Notes under the pieces: generated by a model
Seen by the model: the letters and a program-made list of their open reading frames with translations, nothing else
Told to the model about the DNA's origin: nothing
Database searches by the model: none
Assembly (NCBI GenBank): GCA_041740975.1
Contig: JBGSKV010000102.1
Coordinates: 1 to 48,872 of the forward strand
Direction: 5' to 3'
DNA: 48,872 nucleotides
From: JBGSKV01 sp041740975
GTDB lineage: Bacteria > Bdellovibrionota_B > Oligoflexia > Oligoflexales > JALZUQ01
Shown: in pieces, positions 25,660 through 33,819 of the stretch
Numbering within the stretch: the first letter of the stretch is position 1
Layout of the letters: each line of letters opens with the position of its first letter
Position numbers and translations under genes: made by a program

Positions 25660-26055
25660 TTGAAAAGCAAATGTATCTTGGCCTTTGGTCTTTACCTTGT
25701 ATTCACAAGCTCCTGTGTAACGAAAAATTCTTCAAACCATATTGAAATCTTAAATAGAAATAAGGCGATGCTGGAATGGTGTTATGTAAATCTGCTGGCT
25801 CGTTACCCTTTGCCTGACGAAAATCTAAAATTTAGAATTCAATTGAATAAGGACGGCAAAGTCATCAAAACTGAGCTTCTGGATGGGGCGCCGAAGGATG
25901 CTATATTCCGTGGATGCTTTGTGAATCAAATGAACCGAATTTCATTTTCTCCATCGAACACAAGTAAGCCATACAGTTTTGTTGTTCGGTCAACCCTTGG
26001 TTATTCTGAGCGCAAAAAATTACAACTCACCTTCAAAATGGTGGAAGACAACTAG
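25660..26055 (+). CDS. Small lipoprotein with TonB-C/AgmX-like domain
   Basis: The protein has a lipobox (VFTSSC) and a mature part of about 110 residues with the pattern FRIQLNKDGKVIKTELLDG, then FRGCFVNQMNRISFSP, resembling the C-terminal domain of TonB or AgmX-like energy-coupling proteins. An ATG at 25651 directly abuts AGGA, which is too close to serve it; the TTG at 25660 is nine bases after AGGA and is preferred. It is divergent from the previous gene, with only about 35-45 bp between the starts. The domain assignment is from pattern only. Confidence 0.55.
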   Translation: MKSKCILAFGLYLVFTSSCVTKNSSNHIEILNRNKAMLEWCYVNLLARYPLPDENLKFRIQLNKDGKVIKTELLDGAPKDAIFRGCFVNQMNRISFSPSNTSKPYSFVVRSTLGYSERKKLQLTFKMVEDN

Positions 26056-26094
26056 CGCTGGCGTCGCCACCTCGGCCAGCTAAAGCAATCGCTA

Positions 26095-27750
26095 CTACGG
26101 AATAGCCGGTTTAATCATCTCAGCCAATCTCTTGGTGTCGCTTTCTTGCCAGTTTTCAAGACCAGTCACGGAAACCCAAGCGTCAATATAATGTGTGGGG
26201 GCAAAATTATGGCCGTATCCCTCAGGGACAGTCAAAGCCATAGGTAAATCAAATGCAATTTTCAAAAATGTCACCAAAGGAAACCAGGTTAAATACGGCG
26301 ATACATCCGGGCCTCGTTGGCCAATGAGCCATTCTGGTTTATGGAACAAAAGATCAGGCGAAAAAAATGTCATGGGATCACTAGCGTACTGAATATAGAC
26401 ATTGCGGATTGGTCCCCAACGTTCCCCTTGCTGCAAAGTGTTTTGCTGCGACGTGAATCGAATCAATGAGCCATCACGAAAACGTGGGAGCCAAGCCGGT
26501 GTGCCTGGATTGCGATTTTGAGTGAATGTAGCCCAATTTCGGCTTGCAAACGGGGGCCCGCTCCATAACGCGCCATGATAAGGATCTTCAAGAACGTTGT
26601 ACCACGCCGCTGACATTTCAGATCCCAGAGAACCTAAACTCAAACCATGCAAGTACAATTTGGGACGTTTATCCGGGGGGAGTGTTTTCCAGTAGCCGTA
26701 TATTTCTTCGAACAAATATCGCGCTGAACGTATTGATTTGTCCGGGTCTACCAGAATAGATATCCAACTCGGAAGGTAAGAATACTGCATGCTAACGATA
26801 GCAGTATCACCACGGTGCATATACTCAATCGTATCGACCGCACCGGGATCCAACCAACCCGTGCCAGTTGGCGTAGCGACCACCAGCAAAGAACGATCAA
26901 AGCCACCCGCACGTTTCAACTCAGCTAGTGCGAGTTTTGCTTGGTCACGACTGGACTCCGTTGAGCGCATACTGACATAAACTCGAACAGGTTGCTTGCT
27001 CTCGGCGTTCCAAAAGTCAGATATATTCTTGGCGGAGGGTCCATTGACGATGAAATTTTTGCCCCTACGACCAATCGCATCCCACTTAACCAGAGACGTG
27101 TCACTGCCGCAAGCAAGCGGATCCGAAGGTTTTTCGACATCGTCATCGACAAGCTCATCCGCCGCCAAGAAAAAATTATCCGCAGCATTAAGCAAAGCTT
27201 TGCCAATGACGCCATTTCCAATAAAATAAACCGTAAAAGCAACGACCGTCAAACTTATGCCAAAGGCGATCCGACGAGGCAAATACCTGCCAAGTTTTCC
27301 CGAAATAGATCGACTCGCAACTTTCAAAATCCGCGATATGCCCACAAGAAACGCTGCAAAAGCAATTGCGATCGCAGCCGTTGTCGTCGGGTAAGCGCTT
27401 TCGATTTCTGGCATTTGCATTAAAGTGCGAATCGAGTTCTGCCAAAAAGCCATTTGCCAAAGGTAGTAGCCAAACACCGCTACAGCTGAGACTCCCACAA
27501 GTGTCTTCAGAGCTTTTTGTATACGCTGTGCAGGGGACGGAATTTCAAGAAACTCCCAAATCCTCATCACGGCTTCGCCCACACCATAACCAATCGCTAA
27601 GGCAAATCCCGACAGTAAACCCTGAAACAACATTGTCCTGGGCAGAAGAGATGGGGTAACAGACGCCGCGAAAAACAAAATGGCAAAGATAAGCCCCACA
27701 AAGGAAAATGATTTGTAATAGTTGTGACTCCATTTTCTTACCAGTTTCAT
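26095..27750 (-). CDS. Membrane-anchored alpha/beta hydrolase (Abhydrolase_9 type)
   Basis: The start is set at the ATG at 27750, because the GTG two codons upstream lies inside GGAG. The 551-residue protein has four or five N-terminal membrane segments (VGLIFAILFFAASVTPSLLP, LLSGFALAIGYGVG, AVFGYYLWQM, AAIAIAFAAFLVG, SLTVVAFTVYFIG). The C-terminal part matches the Abhydrolase_9 family, with KLYLHGLSLGSLGSE containing the nucleophile elbow G-L-S-L-G, and a late GYGHNFAPTHYIDAW with a likely catalytic His. The substrate is unknown. It is on the same strand as the next two genes. Confidence 0.85.
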   Translation of the reverse strand: MKLVRKWSHNYYKSFSFVGLIFAILFFAASVTPSLLPRTMLFQGLLSGFALAIGYGVGEAVMRIWEFLEIPSPAQRIQKALKTLVGVSAVAVFGYYLWQMAFWQNSIRTLMQMPEIESAYPTTTAAIAIAFAAFLVGISRILKVASRSISGKLGRYLPRRIAFGISLTVVAFTVYFIGNGVIGKALLNAADNFFLAADELVDDDVEKPSDPLACGSDTSLVKWDAIGRRGKNFIVNGPSAKNISDFWNAESKQPVRVYVSMRSTESSRDQAKLALAELKRAGGFDRSLLVVATPTGTGWLDPGAVDTIEYMHRGDTAIVSMQYSYLPSWISILVDPDKSIRSARYLFEEIYGYWKTLPPDKRPKLYLHGLSLGSLGSEMSAAWYNVLEDPYHGALWSGPPFASRNWATFTQNRNPGTPAWLPRFRDGSLIRFTSQQNTLQQGERWGPIRNVYIQYASDPMTFFSPDLLFHKPEWLIGQRGPDVSPYLTWFPLVTFLKIAFDLPMALTVPEGYGHNFAPTHYIDAWVSVTGLENWQESDTKRLAEMIKPAIP

Positions 27751-27802
27751 CTTCACTCCAATTTAATCAAATTCTTGTATACGACAGCCAAAAACCTTCG
27801 CT

Positions 27803-29146
27803 TTATTTAATGAGATCTGAGATTTGCATTTTGTCAAAGAACGATGCCCAGTGATCTAAACTCTTATTCCAAGCATTCTCGACGGCAGGAAAAGTGACCT
27901 TAACATTGTCCGAGAAGTAGTCTTGGAGCAATGCGCCGATTTCAAGATCAGTAATGTCTCGCGCCAGCGCGTAGGCTTGGCCAATTCGGACGTTGTCGAC
28001 GATGCACTCCGTAATAATATTGCGACGCATGAGGCCATCTAAAATGTAGCGGAGATCGACACTGTTCATTTCGGATTGGTCACGCAGCTCCGCAAGGTGA
28101 ACTGGGCCTTCGCCATTCTTAAAAGCCCGATAAAGTTTCGCAAGCACGACAAGCATGCCTTTTCCCTCGCGCAACGCAGGATCACGCGCGGCATTGACGA
28201 AAATGTCTTTTTGGTTTTGAAATAAGAAACTAACCTCACCACCAAGGATAACGACGATCCAAACTGCATATATCCAGAAACCGACGAGAGGCACTGCCGC
28301 GGCTAGCCCATAAACCGTATCGGTACCCCATAAGAAATACATGCGCATAAGATTTTGTGTAATCGAAATGCCGATAGTTGCAAACAGCGCTCCGATAAAA
28401 GCGGACCGCCACCATACTCTACGTACTGGTACATAACGATATAATAAAGAGAACATACCGAAGAGCATCGCTAGCGGTAAAACGTAGCCTAGAAACAAAC
28501 TTGAGAATGGAAAGAGTTCTAAAATGCCCCGGGTAGGCGGAAATCCTTCCAAAATAAAAGGCAAAGATGATCCACCCACGAGAATAATCGGGCCAATGAC
28601 GATAACAACTATAAAATTGCGAATTTTTTCTAAGACTGGCCGAGCGCTATCGGAAGACCAGATAAAATTTAACGTTTCTTCAATGTTGTTAAACGCCTTT
28701 AAACCTACCCATAGTAGAAAAACGAGTGAGAAAATTCCTATCGTACTGCTAGTTCGCATGAGATTTGCCAGGTACATGTCTCTAAATTCTTGTAAGTAAC
28801 CAATGAAAATTTCACGATGTTCATACGGAAATTTATTCAGTTGACTTTCGACAAGGGCTTGGACGGAGGCTTGCACCAAGCCAAACTGCGAGAGAAACGT
28901 GAAAATAAAAAAAGACCCTGCAATCATGGGAAGCAAAGAAAAAATCATCAAAAAAGAAAGCGACTGAGCACGGATATTCACGCCGTCGCGAACATATTCA
29001 TGCGCTAACATCCAAAACCACTTTTGCAAGCCCCACCAAAACTTGACCAAAAGATTATTCTTGGCGAGCTGATGACTGCGTGCTTCAATAACCCGGTGGG
29101 CTAGCTTTCTGAGTTTTTGTTTTATCGTGGACAAGAGATGCCTCAT
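27803..29146 (-). CDS. YihY/BrkB family membrane protein
   Basis: The 447-residue protein has the YihY/UPF0761 pattern: NIRAQSLSFLMIFSLLPMIA, GLKAFNNIEETLNFIW, VRRVWWRSAFIGALFATIGI and LVGFWIYAVWIVVILGGEVSFLFQN, with about six membrane segments. The C-terminal 130 residues are cytoplasmic, with a winged-helix-like stretch (LRYILDGLMRRNIITEC). Members were once called ribonuclease BN; that activity is no longer accepted, and the function is unclear. The RAYT element lies directly upstream. Confidence 0.88.
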   Translation of the reverse strand: MRHLLSTIKQKLRKLAHRVIEARSHQLAKNNLLVKFWWGLQKWFWMLAHEYVRDGVNIRAQSLSFLMIFSLLPMIAGSFFIFTFLSQFGLVQASVQALVESQLNKFPYEHREIFIGYLQEFRDMYLANLMRTSSTIGIFSLVFLLWVGLKAFNNIEETLNFIWSSDSARPVLEKIRNFIVVIVIGPIILVGGSSLPFILEGFPPTRGILELFPFSSLFLGYVLPLAMLFGMFSLLYRYVPVRRVWWRSAFIGALFATIGISITQNLMRMYFLWGTDTVYGLAAAVPLVGFWIYAVWIVVILGGEVSFLFQNQKDIFVNAARDPALREGKGMLVVLAKLYRAFKNGEGPVHLAELRDQSEMNSVDLRYILDGLMRRNIITECIVDNVRIGQAYALARDITDLEIGALLQDYFSDNVKVTFPAVENAWNKSLDHWASFFDKMQISDLIK

Positions 29147-29299
29147 GATGCCTTTGGGCGGGGGGTCTTAGATATGCCCGGACATGGGGGACTGTCTTAT
29201 CGAACAATTGAAGCCAATACAAGGTAGACTGCGTTCCGATGTGGGGTAGTCAAGTGGAAATAGCTAAAAATGCTGCCAGAACTCATATTTCAAAGGAGT

Positions 29300-29908
29300 T
29301 CAGGGGACACCCGACTGGACCCGAACTCGCGGTTTTGGGCCGGAGGGCTTGGGGCGAGGGTCGAAACCTGTGAGCTCAAGAACTTTGTTTAAAAATTCTT
29401 CGTCACCTTGAGGGCGTCCTGTTCTCGTCATGCTCCGGATGAGGTCGTAGCCTCCAGTATTATCTAAAGTGTCTTTTGCCAAGCTATGACTTTGCCATTT
29501 GTAGACACCGTACTCTGAAACTATGTTTGCCCTTATTGGATTCTGTTCCACGTATTGAATGCAGTTTTTCAGATGAAGTGAACTTAACGGAACGGAGAAA
29601 AAACGACCTTGCCATAAATGACCACGCCATCCTTTTTGGAAGTTCAAGTGACGAGTGTACCTCTGATGAAGCTCCGAAACTAACTGAGTTAGTGCGCGCT
29701 GGCTTTCCGGCACCAGAATCAAATGAACATGGTTTGGCATGAGGCAGTAAGCAAGAATGTCGACTTTTGTCGTTTCACTTAGCTCGAAAAGGTTCTGTCG
29801 ATAAAAAGTATAATCATCATCACAGAAGAATGTAGGCTGACGCCGGTTGCCTCTTTGAGTAACGTGATGAGGGGTATTAGGTAGTATAAGTCGGGGAAGT
29901 CTCGCCAT
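29300..29908 (-). CDS. REP-associated tyrosine transposase (RAYT)
   Basis: The 202-residue protein is a Y1 transposase of the REP-associated type: HHVTQRGNRRQPTFFCDDDY, AYCLMPNHVHLIL with the HUH pair, HQRYTRHLN with the likely catalytic Tyr, and WQGRFFSVPL. These enzymes cut and join single-stranded DNA at REP hairpins and are usually single-copy, domesticated genes. It lies between perfect inverted copies of a 20-bp repeat. The last six residues and most of the stop context (VQSGVP) are encoded by the left repeat itself. Confidence 0.92.
   Translation of the reverse strand: MARLPRLILPNTPHHVTQRGNRRQPTFFCDDDYTFYRQNLFELSETTKVDILAYCLMPNHVHLILVPESQRALTQLVSELHQRYTRHLNFQKGWRGHLWQGRFFSVPLSSLHLKNCIQYVEQNPIRANIVSEYGVYKWQSHSLAKDTLDNTGGYDLIRSMTRTGRPQGDEEFLNKVLELTGFDPRPKPSGPKPRVRVQSGVP
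29303..29322. repeat. Left inverted repeat of the RAYT element
   Basis: GGGGACACCCGACTGGACCC; it is the exact complement of 29959-29978 and overlaps the 3' end of the transposase gene. Confidence 0.85.
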
Positions 29909-29958
29909 TCGAGGATTTTGACAAACTTAAACCACGTCTTCCAATGACAAATTAGTTT

Positions 29959-29978
29959 GGGTCCAGTCGGGTGTCCCC
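29959..29978. repeat. Right inverted repeat of the RAYT element
   Basis: GGGTCCAGTCGGGTGTCCCC; the surrounding 24 bp (TTT before, A after) are identical to those at 38930-38953. Confidence 0.85.
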
Positions 29979-29983
29979 ATAAT

Positions 29984-31777
29984 TCAAAAAGGTAGGAAAA
30001 TCGGCACCAATAGCACGCTAATCGCTAAAACAATGAAGCTGAAAGGTACGCCAACTTTCAAAAAATCCGAGAACGAATAATTTCCTGGCGTCACCACTAA
30101 AGTATTCACGGGCGATGACACTGGCGTCATAAACGCCGTGGAAGCTGCCAATGCGACGGTCATGGCGAATGGATATGGTGATGCACCAAGTTCTCTGGCG
30201 ATCGAGATTGCAATCGGCGCCATCAGAACGGCGGTTGCGGTATTCGAAACAAACATTCCCAAAATCGCAGTCGTCGCAAAAATAACTGCGAGTACAGTTC
30301 GAAATCCGGACTCGCCAACTAGATGCAAAATGCTATCAGTAGCAAGCTCTATGCCACCGGTGCGTTGCAAGGCGAGCGAAAACGGCAGCATGCCAACGAT
30401 AAGCACTAGCGTTTTCCAGTCAATGGCCTTGTAGGCGTTATTCAAGTCGATGCAACCAAATGCCCCCATCAGTAGACAGCCGAGCAAAGCGGCCTGCACA
30501 TTGGGGATCGTGCCGCTAATCATGAGAGCGATCACGAGGACTAAACAAAAAACAGCAGGTGCAGCTTTTGACGCGGCCGGAATCACCTCATCCAGTTCTA
30601 TTGGAGTCTTTATAATGACAATCTCGCTTGGGAATGTGGAAAGATTGCGAATGGAATCCCAAGAACCTATCACTAGCAATGTATCGCCAGATTTTAGGTC
30701 GGTGCTGCGAACGCCATGTTCGTAGGTGTCTTTACCTCTCCGAAGACCGACAGCCGTAAGTTGATATTTGCTGCGAAAATCAGCTTCTTCTAAATTTTTT
30801 CCAACAAGGTCCGAGCTAGGTGGAACGATGACTTCGACCATCCCGATTTCTTGAGACCTGTCGGTAAAATGCGAACCAGTCAAAGGTAATTTCTTCAAAG
30901 CGTAATGGGAAATTAAATCATCGACATCAGGATTTGCGGCAAACAGGTCGATGAAGAGTATGTCGTTAACTACTAATTCGGTATTTAATGTCGGCTGAAC
31001 TAGGGTTCCGCCTCGATCGATTGCAACCAGGTTTGCGCCAGATAGATCTCTTAGTCTAACGTCCGTCAGCTTCATACCTACCAAAGAAGAGTTCTGCGTA
31101 ATCTGCAACCTGTATTCGCGATCTTTCAGATGGTATTGATCGACCCAATCGCGAAGCCGCGGACGCACAAAAGAGGAGGTTTGAGTTTTGGCGCTCCTTT
31201 TAAAATTTCGGCTTACAAAGATCATGTATAAAATACCAAGGATCAAAACTGGAATTCCAAATGGTGTAAAACTGAAAAAATGAAAACCCCGCTCACCCTG
31301 TCGTACCAACTCGCTGTTCACTACCAGGTTTGGCGCCGTGGCGATCATAGTCATCATGCCACTGATCAATGCGGCGAAGCTTAGGGGCATCATCAGTTGA
31401 GAAGGAGAGGTTTTTGAAGTTTGAGCGATCCGCAAAACGACCGGAATAAAAATAGCTGTAATCGCCGTCGAGCTCATGACGGAACCAAGCAAGCAAACGG
31501 TCACCATCAAAAGCGCCAGTAATTTGGTCTGGTTTGCACCAGCTCTATCGGAAATAAGGTCGCCGAGTTGACGGGCGACACCCGTGCGAACGAGTCCATT
31601 GCCCAGCACAAATAGCGCTGCTATCAGGACGATATCTGGATTACTAAATCCGGCCAGCGCTTCGCTTATGGTAATGACTCCGGTAAAAGGAAGCGTCGAG
31701 AGCATAATCAGTGCGACCGCATCCATGCGGGGTCTGTTTAAGGCAAACATGCCTATCGCACACAGTAGAAAAAGCAA
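29984..31777 (-). CDS. SLC13/DASS-type transporter with two RCK_C domains
   Basis: The protein of about 597 residues has two membrane halves around a cytoplasmic insert. N-terminal motifs fit the divalent anion:sodium symporter family (ALAGFSNPDIVLIAALFVLGN, SSTAITAIFIPVVLRIA, APNLVVNSEL), and the C-terminal half repeats them (FVSNTATAVLMAPIAISIA, SSPVNTLVVTPGNYSFSDF). The insert (about 210-400) holds two RCK_C/TrkA_C domains (SLVGMKLTDVRLRDLSGANLVAI; SDLVGKNLEEADFRSKYQLTAVGL). The family moves carboxylates, sulfate or similar anions. The start is unclear: TTG 31777 is far from the AGAAGGG site, and a CTG at 31801 is better placed. Confidence 0.85.
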   Translation of the reverse strand: MLFLLCAIGMFALNRPRMDAVALIMLSTLPFTGVITISEALAGFSNPDIVLIAALFVLGNGLVRTGVARQLGDLISDRAGANQTKLLALLMVTVCLLGSVMSSTAITAIFIPVVLRIAQTSKTSPSQLMMPLSFAALISGMMTMIATAPNLVVNSELVRQGERGFHFFSFTPFGIPVLILGILYMIFVSRNFKRSAKTQTSSFVRPRLRDWVDQYHLKDREYRLQITQNSSLVGMKLTDVRLRDLSGANLVAIDRGGTLVQPTLNTELVVNDILFIDLFAANPDVDDLISHYALKKLPLTGSHFTDRSQEIGMVEVIVPPSSDLVGKNLEEADFRSKYQLTAVGLRRGKDTYEHGVRSTDLKSGDTLLVIGSWDSIRNLSTFPSEIVIIKTPIELDEVIPAASKAAPAVFCLVLVIALMISGTIPNVQAALLGCLLMGAFGCIDLNNAYKAIDWKTLVLIVGMLPFSLALQRTGGIELATDSILHLVGESGFRTVLAVIFATTAILGMFVSNTATAVLMAPIAISIARELGASPYPFAMTVALAASTAFMTPVSSPVNTLVVTPGNYSFSDFLKVGVPFSFIVLAISVLLVPIFLPF

Positions 31778-31841
31778 AACGATGATTAAGCTAGTAGACA
31801 GGATATGCCCTTCTGTTGGTTAGGCGTCGGACCATTTACTT

Positions 31842-32660
31842 TTATCTTGAGGACTTGTTCAAATTGAAAACTTTATTTTCTTGCTTGTCGCTTTTCTCGA
31901 AGTATCTGACTTTATAATCTTGCGCGCGACTACTCAAAGTTTCGGAACGTGTCGAAGCACTCGGATGCGTCGAAAGAAACTCCGGTGGTCCACCGCCACT
32001 TAAGGCTTTCATGCGTTGCCAAAATAAAGCCGCTTCCGACGGATCATAGCCAGCCTGGGCCATATATCTAAGCCCCAAAACATCTGCTTCTGTTTCATGT
32101 TTGCGACTAAACGGAAGCATAACACCAACTTGCGCACCGAGTCCCAGCGCCGCCATAATGTTATTGCGATGGGGATTGTCGCCTGCACTAAGGGTTAGGT
32201 CCGCTAAGGTCAACCCTGCCTGCGTAAGTAAGCCTTGGCTCATGCGCTCTGCACCAAGTCGAGCAACTGCATGTGCTACCTCGTGTCCCATAATGGCCGC
32301 AAGCCCCGCCCGGTTTTTTGCTACTTTAAGGATACCGGTATAAATCGCAACTTTGCCTCCCGGCAAACAAAATGCATTGACTTGATCAGACTCGATAAGT
32401 CGAAATTCCCAATCAAAATTGACTCCGCTTGCTTTGGCGATTCGCTTACCGATTTCTTTGACTTCGGCAGTCATGACTTTATCAGTAGATAGTTTTTCAT
32501 TTTCTAAAATTTGTTCGAAGGCTTGGAGGCCCAACCGGTTCATTGTGCTGTCGGGTACGAAGTTCAGTGCTTGGCGTCCAGTACCTTCTACCGTGACACA
32601 GTGCTGAACTGAAAATGAAAACAATAAGATCAAAATGCTGCTAGCAATACGGTTGAACAT
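31842..32660 (-). CDS. M48 family metallopeptidase, lipoprotein
   Basis: The start at 32660 follows GGAGGT; a longer frame upstream looks non-coding. The 272-residue protein has a lipoprotein-like signal (SSILILLFSFSVQHC, Cys about 21) and the peptidase M48 domain: AAIMGHEVAHAV with the HExxH zinc site at about 126-130, and RKHETEADVLGLRYM with the third zinc-ligand Glu at about 191, then a TPR-like STHPSASTR. It resembles the periplasmic BepA/LoiP-type quality-control proteases. It is on the same strand as the transporter; spacing about 65 bp. Confidence 0.88.
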   Translation of the reverse strand: MFNRIASSILILLFSFSVQHCVTVEGTGRQALNFVPDSTMNRLGLQAFEQILENEKLSTDKVMTAEVKEIGKRIAKASGVNFDWEFRLIESDQVNAFCLPGGKVAIYTGILKVAKNRAGLAAIMGHEVAHAVARLGAERMSQGLLTQAGLTLADLTLSAGDNPHRNNIMAALGLGAQVGVMLPFSRKHETEADVLGLRYMAQAGYDPSEAALFWQRMKALSGGGPPEFLSTHPSASTRSETLSSRAQDYKVRYFEKSDKQENKVFNLNKSSR

Positions 32661-32901
32661 TGGCCTACCTCCGCCGCCCTTCCCAGGCCGGGCGAGATTA
32701 TCCCAAGGGCTGCGCATATGATATGGTTTTTGATTGCCAAATTTATAAGTGACTAACTCTTCACTGGTTTTACAGTGCAATATATGGCGAACATGCTAGA
32801 GGTCGACACATTTGTAAGACCATGGACCAAGGAGCTAAAAATAATAAAGTAGTTCCTTCGCGGCTTATTCTGATATGAAGTTTTTTTAAGAAGTTAGGAA
32901 G

Positions 32902-33798
32902 ATTATTATTTTCCATTTTATTCTTATTGCGTCCATCTCTTTTGTTCTCTTTATACCTTCGACTCCTGCACATGCAGAGGAGGAGCGTCCAACTTTCTTT
33001 GGCAGATTGGCGACCAGTCTCGACAAGTTTCTTGCCGGTAACCAGTATGTTGATCAGCCCAACCCCAGCACACTTGTGATTCGAAATGGATTTGCATGGC
33101 GAGAAGGTGACAGAGTTCATTATCGACCTCGCCTGGGGATCAACCTCCGTTTGCCAAACGTCCTGAAAAAATTGCGGCTAAAGATTACGACTTATGATGA
33201 AGATGCCGAAGAGAGAGGTATTAACAAGTATCGCGCTAGACCTGAGGAGATTGTGGAAGAAGATTATGGGATCGGTATAGACTTTATTGAGCAACTCGGT
33301 CAGTTTTCAACGCGTTTTCGCCCAAGAGTCGAGCTGAGACGCGGCAAAATAGAAACCTCCGGAATATTTGCGATTACGAGCTCCGCAAACTCGGGAATGC
33401 TGACCTTTAGTCCGGAACTCCAGATTTTCGCCAGATCGGATACTGGACTCGGACAATTCTTAGGGCTAAACGTGGATTTAGCTCTCGATCATTCGAGCCA
33501 GCTGAGTTTGATTACGGAAGCTCAATATAACGTGCCGACGCAGTTGCTGTCGACCAACAACGGGTTTCGTTTTCATTTTAATTTTAGTGACAAGTTTTCG
33601 CAGCTTTCATCACTGATTTTTGAAGCCGACAATGATCCAAAGTACCGGCTAAAGAGGACTGTCGTGAAATCATCTTTTGTCCATCGCGTATTCGTAAATG
33701 CTCTGCACTATCGCCTCACTCCATATGTGCTATATGAAAAACCCACTGGTTTTAAACCAGTGGTGGGCGTGGATCTAATGGTTGAACTTATTTTTTAG
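32902..33798 (+). CDS. Exported barrel-like protein with apparent ATT start
   Basis: A continuous frame from 32890 encodes a signal peptide (KIIIFHFILIASISFVLFIP with STPAHA before EEERP) and a mature part of about 270 residues. It contains no ATG, GTG, TTG or CTG before residue 36 (TTG at 33007, inside the mature part). The best candidate start is ATT at 32902, four bases after AGGAAG. Just upstream an in-frame ATG at 32875 is followed by AAG TTT TTT TAA. The mature part (VHYRPRLGINLRLPNVLKKLRL, RFRPRVELRRGKIE, FNFSDKFSQLSSLIFEADND, VVGVDLMVELIF) alternates like an outer-membrane beta-barrel. Function unknown. Confidence 0.6.
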   Translation: MIIFHFILIASISFVLFIPSTPAHAEEERPTFFGRLATSLDKFLAGNQYVDQPNPSTLVIRNGFAWREGDRVHYRPRLGINLRLPNVLKKLRLKITTYDEDAEERGINKYRARPEEIVEEDYGIGIDFIEQLGQFSTRFRPRVELRRGKIETSGIFAITSSANSGMLTFSPELQIFARSDTGLGQFLGLNVDLALDHSSQLSLITEAQYNVPTQLLSTNNGFRFHFNFSDKFSQLSSLIFEADNDPKYRLKRTVVKSSFVHRVFVNALHYRLTPYVLYEKPTGFKPVVGVDLMVELIF

Positions 33799-33819
33799 GC
33801 TCACGCTTGTTCGCTTCAT

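Larger units (their letters stand above)
29303..29978 (-). mobile_element. RAYT element with perfect 20-bp inverted ends
   Basis: The 676-bp unit contains the transposase gene and is bounded by 20-bp inverted repeats of sequence GGGTCCAGTCGGGTGTCCCC (right end) and its complement (left end). The right end stops 5 bp before the stop codon of the transporter gene. A solo copy of the same repeat occurs at 38933-38952. RAYTs act on REP hairpins, so the repeats are probably the substrate. Confidence 0.8.

Noticed and set aside
26060..26084. GCTGGC/GCCAGC inverted repeat between convergent genes
   Set aside because: The stem is only 6 bp and no T run follows on either strand, so it is not called a terminator.
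26992..27423. 143-codon plus-strand frame
   Set aside because: It lies wholly inside the Abhydrolase_9 gene and has no family features.
29180..29200. GC-rich stretch GGACATGGGGGACTGTC beside the RAYT element
   Set aside because: It is only loosely palindromic and does not match the RAYT repeat.
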